From the NCBI GenBank assembly GCA_003255065.1, contig QAOA01005126.1:875065-939064 (forward strand): a stretch of 64,000 nucleotides of DNA. Reading direction: 5' to 3'. Each line of letters begins with the position of its first letter. The first letter of the stretch is position 1. Of this stretch, positions 21,201 through 33,311 are shown in pieces. The notes under the pieces were generated by a model. The model did no database searches. It worked only from the letters and a program-made list of their open reading frames with translations, and was not told the DNA's origin. The position numbers were made by a program, and so were the translations under genes. Source of the stretch: Cercis canadensis. Lineage: Eukaryota > Streptophyta > Magnoliopsida > Fabales > Fabaceae.

Positions 21201-21650
21201 TTTGCAATTTATATTGGTTGCATGCTTATTTATTTAATTTATTTTTACGATTAAAGCAAAGACAAAATAAAAATGAAAAAAAATGAAATAAACATTTGTT
21301 TTGAATTTGATTTTCGAAAATGAAATTTTCTTTTAAGCTTTTGAACCGTCTTACGAACTATACGGACTTTGATCCCTAATTATGGTACGTAGGCATTCGA
21401 GGGTGACAAATCAAGTCCAGATTTAAATAATCACTAATTTTTCTTTTGTTTTCATCTAGGGATAAAATAAATACAATTTTTTCATGACTTAATTTGCACA
21501 ATTAATTTCAGGTAACCGTCTTTTAGATAGGTGTTGTAGGGTGCTTAACACCTTCTCTATACACAATTAGACTCCTGAATTCTCTCTGGTTCGTAGGCCA
21601 AGTTTTAGAAATAAAAGGAGTTTTTCAATTGTTCCCCGATTTTTAATACA
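18209..21650 (+). mobile_element. Ogre/Tat-like gypsy LTR, 3.4 kb
   Basis: It begins TGTAGACATCG and ends TTAATACA, followed directly by a TTGGTGGCGACTCC primer site. The last 150 bp carry the words 'tgttgtagggtgcttaacaccttctctata' in pieces, which are strongly conserved in long LTRs of the Tat/Ogre group. The length (3,442 bp) fits that group. Only about 70 bp of internal sequence follows before another element begins, so this is a lone LTR with primer site. It contains no coding ORF and holds 191 bp tandem repeats. Confidence 0.7.
19791..20420 (+). repeat. Tandem repeat, unit about 191-193 bp, 3+ copies
   Basis: Units start at gtcaatcaaacac (19,791), gtcagtctaacac (19,982) and gtcagtccaacac (20,175), with a weaker fourth near 20,370. 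Each carries cttttgacca, then aaccccaaatgacat, then tgtaactgtactgt-like blocks. They lie within the long LTR. Confidence 0.85.
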
Positions 21651-21651
21651 A

Positions 21652-21665
21652 TTGGTGGCGACTCC
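21652..21665 (+). promoter_or_regulatory. Primer binding site of the Ogre/Tat-like LTR
   Basis: TTGGTGGCGACTCC directly follows the LTR end. It matches the start of the primer site used by Tat/Ogre-type elements (tRNA-Arg in Ogre). The match fades after 14 bases. Confidence 0.6.
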
Positions 21666-21669
21666 AAGT

Positions 21670-22265
21670 TTTATTTTAGAAAACTAATCTTTTTTTCTAA
21701 GTTCACAATTTGCATTGTAACGATCTTTGGGTACGTTGTGAGAATGACTTAATTGACAAACTTTCCTTCAAATTATTTTCTTGAGATAACTTTTCTTGCA
21801 CCTCTTCCTCCAAAAACTCACAGTACTCCTTCAGGGTCTTTCTCATTTCAGCATAACTTTGTCTCACTTCTTAGAAGTTTTGCTTCATTTCTGACCTCAT
21901 TTCTTCAAAGTGGCGCTTCACTTCATTTAACATATCTGCTAGGTGTGGATCCATGGTGGTCGGTGATGATGGGTAATGGCCCTAATACCAAATGATACAA
22001 CTTAGACTTAGGAACGTAAAGAACCTTTTGATTATTATAATGGTTGACTACAAATAATGTTCTTAAGCCTTTAAATAAATACAATCCTAAAGCTATCATG
22101 CTTATCATATAAGCATAAAAATTCTACTAGATAACTCCCACTAAGTAAGATAGAATACTTACTCCTAAAGATAAGCTAATCTTAACTAAGGCCTAATATT
22201 GAAAATAATATAATTAACTATTAATATAAAGATAAGCGGGAGGCTAGGATAATTATCTTATACTC
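21670..22265 (-). mobile_element. 5' end of a minus-strand LTR retrotransposon (LTR, primer site, gag start)
   Basis: On minus, an LTR-like stretch (about 22,265-21,996, with a TATA-like tatttatttaaa) is followed by a primer site TTTGGTATTAGGGCC (21,993-21,979) close to the initiator-Met tRNA complement TGGTATCAGAGC. A gag start at 21,954 follows (MDPHLADMLNEVKRHFEEMR, then a heptad-rich coiled coil with one stop). The reading ends near 21,670 against the Ogre-like LTR. The rest of the element is missing. Confidence 0.6.
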
Positions 22266-22274
22266 CTCCTAAGT

Positions 22275-22291
22275 CACACACACACACACAC

Positions 22292-22340
<49 letters not shown>
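22275..22340. repeat. (CA)10(AT)23 microsatellite
   Basis: A compound dinucleotide repeat, pure in both halves. Confidence 0.95.
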
Positions 22341-22343
<3 letters not shown>

Positions 22344-22489
22344 ATAATTGACCATGCTTTGTACGGGCATTGCACTAGTTTTTATTAATGCATTGTCAAT
22401 ATATGATTTATCATAATTAGAGATGGCAAAATGAGCCCAGCTTGTATAACATGGAGTTAGGGTTAGGCTAGGTTGTGAAAATAGTGGCA

Positions 22490-23909
22490 TGATGAGCTGT
22501 CGAGGCTAATCAAATTAGTCAATTTATATCCAGTTCACCAATAATACTTATAACATAAGGTAACATCGAGTCGAACCCTAGGATTATTCTAATTAGGAAA
22601 TCAGATTAAGGAGTTTAACAAACAGGGGAGTTGATTTGCAGAATTAATCAACATAAAGTAATTAAAAGATAGTAAACCGAATTAAGAAAGCAACCAATCT
22701 AGGGATTTAACTAATTATGATTTTAATCTGTCATTGATTACAAAAGATTCATTCAGTAATTAACTTAATTCTCAGTCTTAAATTAAATTAAGAAGCCTCA
22801 AGGTGATCTATGGATCTCTATTGGATAAACGTCCAGAATCCGATTAATTAGGGTTTATTGAATTAAACATTCAATTAGGTCTAGATTAACCTAAGTCCAA
22901 AATCTAACCAAGCATAAACAATCCATCAAAAACCTTTAAAACATTATTTAATCTTTACAATCCTCTTTTAATATATGAAATTAAACATTTTTTACATAAA
23001 CATTTAAATCTGAATTTAAGCAACTCAAACAGAATTAAGCAAATGATGGAAATAAGTTGATTAATCACTAAATAAATAACAATTAAACAAAATTTCAGAA
23101 TTAATAATCAGAACAGCCAAAACCTGAATTGATTTAACTAGCCCTCCATGAACATGAGAGAATGATCCATTACAGAAAAGACAAAGAAAACTACTAAAGA
23201 GAAAATAGGCAAGGAAAAACTGTCTAGAATGGAATGTCAAATACGTCTGTCTCTTTAACCTACTTGTAACCTTCTAAAATAATTGCACACTCAGAATACC
23301 TATAGGTTAGAATTAATCCTCTGGCTCTTAGCTTTAATTGGGCCTCAATTTGGGCTTAATTAGATTTGGGATGAGAAAGTTAGGCCCATTTTATTCTTAA
23401 CTGCTCTTTGAACTCATCAGTTGACTTCAAGGGGCAATATCACCATTAAAATGCCATAGTTTGGAGACATGTTCTTCATAAGAGTTTAAGTGTTGTATCT
23501 TAGCTATCCAATGGTACTAGTTTCAGGTCTAGAAGACACCCATATCCCAAGTTATGGCCCAATATCTTCATACAGGGTCAAGATCCAGTGACAACATCTA
23601 TGCTCTTACTTCCAAGCTAAATATGACTTGCTGGACATCCAAATTAGCTTTGGAGCTCTGAATCAAATTTATAGAGAATTTTCTCAACTTTTCTACAAGG
23701 TAAGATTCAAGATTATCAGATGTCTAGAACTCAAGTTATGCCCGAAATACAGAGATAATATAAAATTTCCAATAATGCTGAAAAATACAATTAAGCCCAA
23801 TTGGAACCCAACTTATGAAATGCGGGCCTAAGCCCAATCAATTTAGCCCAAAAGAGGTTTAAGATATTTAAAATGAGGGTTAACTATTGTATAAAAAATG
23901 TGTTTATCA
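22490..23909 (-). repeat. 3' LTR of the Athila-like element
   Basis: Delimited by comparison with 31,459-32,896 and by the polypurine tract at 23,910-23,927. Confidence 0.9.
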
Positions 23910-23927
23910 AATTTCCCCACACTTAGC
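23910..23927 (-). promoter_or_regulatory. Polypurine tract of the Athila-like element
   Basis: On minus it reads ctaagtgtggggaaatt and runs directly into the 3' LTR start TGATAAACAC. It is where plus-strand DNA synthesis would be primed. Confidence 0.8.
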
Positions 23928-25338
23928 CTTTGTACGTCTCGAGCAAACTTAAAACTTCAAAATTAAGAAATAAGGAAAAACAACCAAACTAATTCAAAAA
24001 TTAAAGACCCACTTCCCAATTATATTCAAAAAATGCACAAGTTCACAAGAAAAAAGAACAATCAAAGATTCAAAGAAGTCAAAGCATTCATGAGATAAAA
24101 TTTCTTCATATCCTAAACCAACAAACAAGATAACTTCAATTGAAAAACATGAGTTAAGAATGATAGATCCTCACAAGATATACTCTCAATCCCTCAAGTG
24201 TTTAGAAAGTAAGTATTTCACTCAATGAAACTCATGAAAAAATACACTACCATAAACTTGCTTATCTTCTACTTTTCCACTACTCAAACACATGCACACA
24301 CAAATCAAGAAGACTTTATTCAAGGTTGCAATAGAACCAAGGTAAAGGAAGGGAACAATATGGATATAACAAGTTAAATACCCTAAGAGAATAAAAGAGC
24401 ATTGGGGAAGAATTCAAATGAGAAGCATAAAAATTTTACCCCAAATTTCAAGTATGTAAAACATATTCTTCTTTCTTTTCACATATTCCTTCATTTTTCT
24501 TGTCTTTCACAACCTTCTCATATTTATTCTTTTTTTTTCTATTTTTTTTTAAACAAGAGACTATTTTTCTTTCTTTCTTTCACCAAACACTTTGCATATT
24601 GCACATCAAATTTCTCAACCTCCATACTTGTACTATTAGCTACTCACAAGCACAAGAGCTCCTCAAATGAACCAATGCTCTTCCATTTCTTAAGGTAAAG
24701 TAAAAATATAATTTTTTGCATAGGCATAGACAAATAATGAGCTAAAGCAAAGGATAGACAAATAGACTCAAGGGGTTAGACAAAGGGAAATGATGCAAGA
24801 TTGACTATTTGACAAAGTAGCTAAATCAATAAAGAATGCATCAATCATATTCATGTATGCAAGTGAAAAATGCAACCTTAAAAAGAATCAAAGCAAGTTC
24901 TAAAGTGAACAAATTTCATGAGGAAAATCACACAAGAAAGAAAAGAAAATCACCAATTCAACATTCAAAATCAATCATGTACAATTCAAGGAGGAAGATA
25001 AATTATTCAATCATGCTATGAACCTTGAATTACAATTGCTTTAAATTTACAACTTCACAAATCTTAAAACATCATTAGAAGACAATTAAAAACAAAAAAA
25101 TCAGCAAGACACATAAACAAAAAACAGAAAATAGTAACATAAATAAAAATAGAAAAGAACAAATTAAATAGAAATAGAAAACCGAAAATAAGAAAGAAAA
25201 CAAAACACTGAAAATTAACAAAAACAGAAAAATAGTAAGAAAAATAGAAAAACAACAAGACAAATAAACAAAAAATTAAAAACAGAAACACAAAATAGAA
25301 TTAAAAATAGACACAAAACAGAAAAACAGAATGGAAAA
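23928..25338 (-). other. Long 3' untranslated region of the Athila-like element
   Basis: The region lies between the internal G-rich motif and the true polypurine tract. It is A-rich on plus, extremely so at 25,060-25,330 (aaaacagaaa words), which creates Phe-rich phantom ORFs on minus. No env-like ORF is recognisable. Confidence 0.6.
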
Positions 25339-25375
25339 CCTCCCCCACACTTAAATTCTACATTGTCCTCAATGT
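25339..25375 (-). promoter_or_regulatory. Internal CATTGAGGACAATG motif and G-run
   Basis: On minus it reads ACATTGAGGACAATGT, then tagaatttaagtgt, then a five-G run. It matches the motif at 14,162-14,198 of the pol-less gypsy. It lies 1.4 kb before the real polypurine tract, whose core (taagtgtgggg) it repeats. Confidence 0.7.
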
Positions 25376-25445
25376 AAAAGCTTAAAAAAGCAACATCAAG
25401 TAATCTAAGACAAGTAAAATAAAAGAGAGAGAAGAAACATCCTTA

Positions 25446-26613
25446 TCAAGTGAGGTAGACGGCTTCTTGTAAGTGGACTTCCTCCACTATGTCCTCTTGA
25501 ACTCCCTCATAGAATGACTTGAGGCGATGTCCATTGACTTTGAAAGCTTTGTTGGTTGTCTCACTTGTAATCTCTACTGCATCATAAGAAAATACCTTAG
25601 GAACTACAAATGGACCAAGCCCCCTAGAACGAAGCTTGTCGGACATTAGCTTGAGACGGGAGTTGTAGAGCAACACTTTTTGACCAATGTGAAACTCTTT
25701 CCTCACCACCATCTTATCATGAACAGTTTTGGCTTTCTCTTTATAAATCTGAGAGTTCTCATATGCCTCAAACGGAATTTCTTCAAATTCTTGAGGTTGG
25801 AGCTTCTTTTGAGATCTGGCTTGAGGTAAGTGAACTACTTCACTATCTAATATGCTTATGCTCTATCTCCATTGGAAGGTAACACGTCTTGCCAAAGACG
25901 AGCCTATAAGGTGACATACTTATAGGAGTCTTGTAGGCGGTCCAATAAGCCCATAATGCATCATCCAGACGAATGCTCCAGTCTTTTCTATTGGGTTGGA
26001 TGGTTTTTTCTAGAATATGCTTAATCTCCTTATTTGACACATCGACTTGTCATTAGTTTATGAATGATAGGGAGTCAACACCTTATGCACCACATCATAT
26101 TTTCTCAGCAGAGCCGCCATATGCTTATTGCAAAAGTGATAGCCTTGGTCACTGATGATTGCTCTTGGGATGCCAAACCTGCAGAAAATGAGTCATGACA
26201 AAATCTAAGACAACACAAGAATCATCAGTTCGGGTGACTTTGACCTCTACCCATTTAGAAACATAATCCATGACTAACAGAATGTACACAAAATCAAAAG
26301 AACTAGAAAAATGACACATGAAATCAATACCCCAAACATAAAAAATTTCACAAAATAGTAAAGGTTGTTGAGGCATCTTATTCTTATAGAAAATATTACC
26401 TGTTCATTGGCATTACGCACGAAGCTTACAAAAACTGTATGTATCATGAAACAAGGTAGACCAATATAATTCAGATTCTAAATTTTTTCTAGCAGTGCGT
26501 TGGAGTCCAAAATGACCACCACATGTAGAAGTATGATAGAATTGTAAAATAAACTCAAACTTATGTCGAAGCACACACCTCCTAATGACTTGGTCACTAC
26601 ATAATCTCCACAA
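25446..26613 (-). pseudogene. Gypsy integrase, interrupted
   Basis: Integrase joins the cDNA to the chromosome. On minus: a zinc-binding HHCC region (26,413-26,613, FYHTSTCGGHFGLQRT), the catalytic core start (26,149-26,376, VWGIDFMCHF with the first acidic residue and VMDYVSKWVE), the later core (25,843-26,040, [14 protein letters not shown]), and the C-terminal domain (25,446-25,712, FHIGQKVLLYNSRLKL, then GPFVV.KVF). The pieces lie in different frames with stops between them. Confidence 0.85.
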
Positions 26614-26625
26614 ATAGGGATCATT

Positions 26626-27159
26626 TCACACATAATGCTTCGTTTCACTTTTAAGCTTATTTACTTGATGTTTCTTAAAATAAACAAATAACTCAAAAGC
26701 AACTAAATAATTTACCAAATCAGCATACCAATGATCTTTACCTTGCAGCTGATAAAGCTGCTCATCCAGGAATGTCTCTTTAATGGGGAGGTGATCCATG
26801 ACCAGTGGAATCTGGCTTAAATGATTCGCAACCAAGTTTTCTGCTCCGCTTTTATCTTTGATCTCAAGGTCGAATTCTTGCAATAGTAGCATCCACCTAA
26901 TGAGCCTAGACTTCGCATCCGGCTTATTGAGTAAGTACTTCAAAGCTGCATGGTCAGATAAAGAAATTACTTTAGAATCAAGCAAATAAGCACGAAATTT
27001 ATCTAAAGCAAAAACAATAGTCAGAAGTTCTTTCTCAGTGGTGGTGTAATTCGCTTGGGCAGCATCCAGAGTGTGAGAGGCATAGGAGATCATGTAGGAC
27101 AACTTGTCCATTCGTTGTGCAAGAACAACACCTACTGTAAAATTGTAAGCATCGCACAT
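26626..27159 (-). pseudogene. Gypsy RNase H domain
   Basis: A 177-codon open stretch on minus. It begins within the RT/RNase H join (MCDAYNFTVGVVLAQRMDK), carries YASHTLDAAQANYTTTEKEL and the SLSDHAALKYLLNK block, and ends with AENLVANHLSQI. In the family, RNase H removes the RNA strand during reverse transcription. It is open within itself but separated from the reverse transcriptase and integrase by stops. Confidence 0.85.
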
Positions 27160-27179
27160 CAGCTCAAAGGGAAACTCCC

Positions 27180-28130
27180 AATTAGGTGGCTGAATGATGG
27201 GAGGGGAGGTAAGACTCTACTTTAGTTTATCAAATGCAGCTTTGCACTACCTATCAAATTCGAACTCCACTTCTTTTTGGAGAATTCTGGATAATGGAAG
27301 AGCAATCTTGCTGAAATCCTTGATGAATCACCTGTAGAACCCTATATGACCAAGAAAAGAACGCACTTCCCGCACACATGTGGGGTAGGGTAAAAAGGCA
27401 ATAACATCAATTTTAGCCTTATCTACTTCAATTCTTTTGCTAGAAACTACATGCCCTAAAACTATGCATTGTTCTACTATGAAATGACATTTATCAAAAT
27501 TAAAAACAAAATTAGTCTCAATGCATCTATCAAGTACTCAAGCAAGGCTATCTAAACATGTATCAAAGGAGAAACCATAAACAGTAAAGTCATCCATAAA
27601 TACTTCTATGCAGTGTTCTAAAAAATTAGAAAAAATACTTACCATACACCGTTGGAATGTACTTGGGGCATTACAAAGGCCGAAAGACATCCTCTTATAT
27701 GTAAATGTGCCAAATGGATAGGTAAATGTAGTCTTCTCTTGATCTTCCGAGGCTATGTGAATTTGGAAGTAGCTTGAGAAGCCATCTAAGAAGCAGTAAT
27801 GAGACTTCCCTGCCAATCTCTCTAATATTTGATCGATGAAAGGTATAGGGAAGTGATCATTTCTGGTTGTCTGATTGAGTCTTCTGTAATCAATGCAGAC
27901 TTGTCAACTGTTCTGCACTCTGGTGGGAATCAACTCATTCAGCCCATTGGCTACTACTGTTATGCTAGTATTTTTGGGAACCACTTGCACCAGACTTACC
28001 CACTTGCTGTAAAAAATGGGGTAAATAATGCCAGTTGATTACAATTTACTGACTTCTTTCTTTACCACATCTAGAATCAATGAGTTAAGTCACCTTTAGG
28101 GCTGCCTTATTGGTTTTGCTTCTTCCTCCA
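27180..28130 (-). pseudogene. Gypsy reverse transcriptase, interrupted
   Basis: The best open piece is 27,538-27,816 on minus: SHYCFLDGFSSYFQIHI (first catalytic Asp), then FGLCNAPSTFQRCM, then IEVFMDDFTVYG, where F-M-D-D takes the place of the Y-x-D-D catalytic box, as in related Athila/Tat enzymes. Upstream and downstream motifs are visible with stops and frameshifts. The protein would copy element RNA to DNA but cannot be made whole. Confidence 0.85.
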
Positions 28131-28245
28131 ATAGAATCTGATGCATACAGGTGGAGGGGTTAATGCCAAGAATGTTTGCAAGAGTCCAACTAATTTCTTT
28201 CTTACGTTACTTCAAAATCTGCAACAATTTCTCTTCTTGCTCAAG

Positions 28246-28830
28246 TTACAGATTTTTGGCTATGATTACTGGCAGCTTCTCTTCTTCTGCTAGAAAGGCA
28301 TACTTAAGGTTGTCCGGTAATGGTTTCAGCTCTGGTGTAGGTGGCTGCTGCACATAAGGAACTAATTTGGTTGGAGAAACCAAATCCGCTATTTGAATCT
28401 TAACAACACTTGCAATCTTTGCATTATGCTCCAAAAAAATCTCATCATATCCCAGCAAATCAGAAAAGGAAGATGTAGTATTTCCCATGTATTCAACAAT
28501 TTCATAACAAGCAGCACAAATTCCATTACAATTTTCACATCCAGAACACTCTAAAGTATTTAGAAGTCTTAATATATCAAGAAATTCGGCTACCAAATCA
28601 GAATGCATATCATCAACTAGCAAGTCTATTACATCTATTTGGAAAATTGAATGCTCTTCCAAATGATGTTTCATGGCATCAAATAGGTTGAAACGAATCA
28701 CAGTATCACCAAACTCCATAGAAAGGGTACCAACGTGTACATCAATTATGGTCTTAGTAGTTTTTAGGAAGGGTCTATCTAAAATCAATGGGGCATGTCT
28801 AGATGTAAACTCATCTTTCATATTTAACAT
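28246..28830 (-). pseudogene. Protease-RT linker with a Cys-rich module
   Basis: A 194-codon open piece on minus. It starts just after the protease fold (HAPLILDRPFLKTT, the end of a retropepsin), passes the marker TLSMEFGDTVIRFN, then a Cys-rich module at about residues 94-107 (CSGCENCNGICAAC), and ends in the linker to RT (ELKPLPDNLKYAFL). A related module is expanded in the element at the right edge of the window (63,620-63,960). Its function is unknown. Confidence 0.7.
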
Positions 28831-28839
28831 ATAAAAGTC

Positions 28840-29363
28840 TGCTGGAAAAAATTAAATCGTTTATCCTAACCAAGATGTCCTCGAGAAGTCCTGTAGGATA
28901 TATTGTACTTCTATTGGCAAGCTAAATGACCACTCCAATAGGCTTCAATTCTCCAATCTGCAAAGATGAATAAATGGACTTGGACATCACATTGATTGAA
29001 GTACTCATATCTAGTATGACATTTGTGAACTGCCTATCTCCAATGGTACAGGAAATGGTGAATGTCCCAGGATCAGTGCACTTGGATGGCAAGTTAGGTT
29101 GAATCATGACTGACACGTTTCTTCCCATGCTCACTTTCTCATTATCCTTCAACCTCCTCTTGTGGGTAAACAAATCTTTCAAGAACTTGACATACTTGGG
29201 GATCTGTTTGATTGCTTCCATGAGTGGTATATTGATTTCCACTTTCCCAAAAGTGTCAATGATCTCTTTGTCCAACTCATGCTTAGCAATCTTCTTGGAT
29301 TGTGTAACTCCATTGGGAAATGGAAGAAGAATGCTGGGGGTAGAGTTCTCTGCTTGGTTTTGA
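28840..29363 (-). pseudogene. Gypsy aspartic protease
   Basis: On minus, 28,922-29,275 holds TISCTIGDRQFTNVILDMST and INVMSKSIYSSL. The active-site triad, normally D-(T/S/L)-G, reads D-M-S here, so the catalytic glycine is lost. A conserved region before it (IPLMEAIKQIPKYVKFLKDL) is typical of these elements. The protease would cut the Gag-Pol precursor. Confidence 0.8.
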
Positions 29364-29422
29364 AGGGAGGGATGCTATGGTTTTGGGACAGATTTATGAG
29401 TTACAGGGTCTAAATCTTTTTC

Positions 29423-30903
29423 TTAGACTATGGAGGGTTGGTTGGGTTCTGGAATACTCACTTCCTTGCCACTGCGCAGGGTAATGACACTCACATTGCC
29501 TCTCGGATTGGTGACTGTTTGGGAGGGCAATTTGCCAGAACCTTGAGACTTTAACTCACTGATGGTAGTTGCAAGTTGGTGTATCTGCGTCTCCAAGCTC
29601 TGAATACTGGTATTAGTCTTTTGCTGGAACTGTATGTTATTGGTGGTCATCTGCTTCACCAAGTCCTTAAATGAAGGCTCAGGTTTTGCACCTGATAGAC
29701 TTGGTTGGAATGGTTGTCTGTTTGGTTGAAACTGTTGGTTACTTGGACTTGCATTGTATCTAGGCTACTGCGGCTGGTAGGTTTACTACTGCTGGTAGGT
29801 CTAGCCATAATTGCCACTATACCTCATATTAAAGTGATTCTTCAAACTAAGATTCTATGTAGGAGAATGAGGGTCATATATGGGCTGCTACTGGTAAGGT
29901 CTGTCAGGAAAAACGCCAACCACTACTTCATTGTTATTTTGGAGAGTAGGGCACTGATTCGTTGGATGATTGGCTAGGGAAGAAATGTTACATAATTAGG
30001 TAGGAGTTGGAACTTGTGCCATGGTCAACTGTCTAACTAGAGAGGTCAGTTCCTCCAAAGGATTATCCATTCTTTGTTGGTTTACCATCTGCACCTTGTT
30101 CATTCTCCTAGTTGGGGTAACCATCCGTGTGCCAAATTATTGTGCATTGGCTGCCATATTGGCTATTAATTTCCTTGTAGTTGCAAGAGTCTTATCTACC
30201 AAGGCACCTCTAGAAGCAGCATCCACCATGTTCTGATCCATAGGAATAAGTCCTTCATAGAAGTACTGGATGAGCAATTGATCACTAATTTGGTGATGAG
30301 GGCAACTTCCACTGAGTTTCTTGAAACTCTCCCAGTACTCATGAGTGTTTCCTAATTATTTTGCCATATGCCACATATGTCTTTCCTTATGGCAGTAACA
30401 CTCGAAGCAAGAAAAAAAAATTTCAAGGAAGAACCTTTTCATTTCATTCCAGCAAGTGATGACGACTGACTACAAGTAATATAGTCAATCCTTTGCTGCT
30501 TCATCTAATGAGAAAGGGAGGACCTTCAGCTTAATATGCTCCTCCAGGATTCCTTGCGGTTTCATGGTAGAACATATTATATGAAACTCTTTCAAGTGCT
30601 TGTAAGGATCCTCACCTGTAAGTCCATGAAACTTGGGAAGCAAGTGTATTAATCCAGATTTTAACTCATAGTTAATAGTAAGATTAGGGTATTGAATACA
30701 CAAAGGTTAGTAATTATCATCATGAACAACCAATTCCTTAAGAGTTTTAGGACGCATGTTATTGTCAATCATATTAACAACAAGATTAACAACAGAACTA
30801 TCAACTAATCTTCTCCTAGACTTCATCTGCAGGCTCAGGAAAATTTTATCAACTTTAGAATCTAATTCACATAATTCACTGCAAGAGGACCTAGTCATAC
30901 ACA
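29423..30903 (-). pseudogene. Gypsy gag, interrupted
   Basis: On minus it starts at 30,903 (MTRSSCSELCELDSKVDK), passes the block before the capsid (30,485-30,703, LKSGLIHLLPKFHGLTGEDP and HLKEFHIICSTMKPQG), decays heavily in the core, then recovers as the helical C-terminal part (29,423-29,662, LETQIHQLATTISELKSQGS). Stops are frequent. Confidence 0.85.
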
Positions 30904-31436
30904 ATTGATAAAAAGTGACAGAATGGCAACATACACAAAAACACAAAACAATACACAAGGGCATACAAAAAGTGATAGAAATGGACTAAAACAGAAACAC
31001 ACAAAATGTACTAAACAGAGGCAAAAACAAAATAATTTAAGATTAGTTGAGGTATCTAAACATTTTTAAAAAATGCAAGGCCACCACAGAATGAAAGTTA
31101 TGACAAAATGGAACTCAAAAATCAAATAAAAAATCTTCAAAAAATGAAAAAAAGTGATCAAAACAGTGGAATTTGGCTAAAAAATGAAAATTTCATGGGA
31201 AAGTGATGAATTTTGATTGTTATGCCATTTTCCTTTAACTGACCAATTTTTAGGTTAATCAAAGATAAAAAAAATCCGTACTAAATTTTTTGAAAAATGG
31301 CCTGAAGTCGCCTCTTTTTACCAAAAACTTCCACACTGAGCAACAATAGGGGTTAATGATGGGATCAATAAAGGGGTTTATAAAGAGGTTAAAAGTCAAT
31401 TACACTCCTAATAAGATTGATCCAAACTAGAATAAT

Positions 31437-31453
31437 CCCCGGCAACAGCGCCA
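31437..31453 (-). promoter_or_regulatory. Primer binding site, tRNA-Asp type
   Basis: On minus it reads TGGCGCTGTTGCCGGGG, one mismatch from the tRNA-Asp complement, five bases after the 5' LTR. Confidence 0.9.
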
Positions 31454-31458
31454 AAATT

Positions 31459-32896
31459 TGATGAGTTGCCAAGACTAATTAAATTAGTCAATTTATATCC
31501 GGTTCACCAACAATACTTGTAGCATAAGGTAACACTAAGTTGAGCCCTAGGATTATTCTAATTAGGAAATCAGATTAAGGAGTTTAACAAACACAGGAGG
31601 TTGATTTGCATAATTAATCAACATAAAGCAATTAAAAGATAGTAAACCGAATTAAGAAAGCAACCAATCCACAGATTTAACTAATCTTGATTTTAATCCG
31701 TCCTTTATTACAAAAGATTCATTCAGTAATTAACCTAATTCTCACCCTTAAATCACATTAAGAAGCCACAAGGTGATCTGTGGATCTCTATTGGATAAGC
31801 ATCCAGAATCTGATTAATTAAGGTTTATTGAATTAAGCATCCAATTAGGTCCAGATTAAGCTAAGTCCAGATTAAGCTAAGTCCAGAATCTAACCAAGCT
31901 TAAACAATTCATCAAAAACCTTTGAAACATTGTTTAATCTTTACAGTCATCTTTTAACATATAAAATTAAGCAATTGTTACATGAACATTCAAATCCGAA
32001 TTTAAGTAAGTCAAACAGAATTATGCAAAGGATGGAAAGAAGTTGATTAATCACTGAATAAATAATAATTAAACAGAATCTCAAAATTAATAATTAGAAC
32101 AGCCAAAATCTTGATTGATTTAAATGACTAGCCCTCTAAGAACATGAGGGAATGATCCAGTACAGAAAAGGCAAAGAAAACTACTAGAGAGAAAAGAGGC
32201 AAGAAAAAACTGTCTAGAATGAAATGTCAAATACATTTGCCTCTTTAACCTACTTGTAACCCTCTAAAATAATTGCACACCCAGATTACCCCTAGGTTAG
32301 AATTAATCCTCTGTCTCTTAGCGTTAATTGGGCCCTGGTTTGGGCTTAATTGGGCATGGATGAGAAAGTTAGACCCATTTTACACTTAATTGCTCTCTAG
32401 ACTCATCAGTTGACTTCAAGGGGCAATAGTACCATCAAAATGCCATAGTTTGGAGAAGTGGTATTCCCAAGAGTTTAAGCTTTATGTCTTAGCTATCCAA
32501 TGGTACTAGTTTCAAGTCCAGACGACACCCACAGCCCAAGTTATGGCCCAATCTCTTCATACGGGTCAGGATCCAGTGCAAGCATCTCTGCTCTGACTTC
32601 CTAGCTAAATATGACCTTCTAGATATTTGAATTAACTTTGGAGCTCTAAATTAAACTTGTAGATAATTCTCTCAGCTTTCCTACAAGGTAAGATTCAAGA
32701 TTATCAGATGTATAGAACTCAAGTTATTTTGGAAATACAGAGACTGTATAAAATTTCTAGTAATGCTGAAAAATACAATTAAGCCAAATTGGAACCCAAC
32801 TTATGAATTGCGGCCCAAGCCCAATCAATTCAGCCCAAAAGAGGTTTAAGAGACTAAAAATAAGAGTTAACTATTGCATAAAAAATGTGTTTATCA
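31459..32896 (-). repeat. 5' LTR of the Athila-like element
   Basis: This is the partner of 22,490-23,909. It includes a short local duplication near 31,850-31,880 (agattaagctaagtcc twice). Confidence 0.9.
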
Positions 32897-33311
32897 TGGC
32901 CCAAAAAAAAATCGGGCCTATTTGGCCTAACCCGACTGTCTCGTCGAGCTCAAGATAGGTTGGCCCGCCTTTTTTTTTTTTTTTTCAACAAGGCTGGATA
33001 GCTAGAGACCTAGAGCTACTATGCCAACGTTAACTTTCCACTCATTTAACTTAAACCTTAATTAAATGGTTCATATGTTCACAATCAAAGTACTAGATTT
33101 TTTCCTTATATAACTAACCCAATTATACTCATGTATGTGGAGGTGATTTTTCATTTTGAAAACATAGAGTCATGCATTTCACTAGCATATTAGTAAAATT
33201 TTTCATTGTAGATTCAAGGATATATGATTAAATTTTATGTTCTAGTCATAATGTCTACATGTATTTATCATTGTTTTCATGTTACATTAGGAGCTACAAT
33301 ACAAGAAGTAG
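32897..33311. other. Right half of an older GGCCC-rich repeat, then AT-rich DNA
   Basis: It continues the sequence left of 22,490 ('gagatggcaaaatgagccc...') with 'tggcccaaaaaaa..cgggcctattt' and a poly-T run near 32,970-32,985. This resembles degenerate ends of hAT- or SINE-like repeats. No gene is seen. Confidence 0.4.

Larger units (their letters stand above)
22490..32896 (-). mobile_element. Athila-like Ty3/gypsy retrotransposon, full length but dead
   Basis: The element is 10.4 kb, read on minus. It has two LTRs of 1,420 and 1,438 bp that start and end TGAT...ATCA on both strands and look about 90% identical by eye. It has a tRNA-Asp primer site, then gag, protease, reverse transcriptase, RNase H and integrase in gypsy order, and a polypurine tract against the 3' LTR. 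Flanks are TGGCA (22,485-22,489) and TGGCC (32,897-32,901), a 5 bp duplication with one change. It is inserted in a GGCCC-rich repeat whose halves are at about 22,395-22,489 and 32,897-33,000. Every protein is interrupted. The same LTR family appears at 46,276 and 61,090. Confidence 0.9.

Noticed and set aside
25064-25291. 75-codon Phe-rich minus-strand ORF resembling a membrane protein
   Set aside because: Complement of an A-rich low-complexity stretch in a retrotransposon untranslated region.
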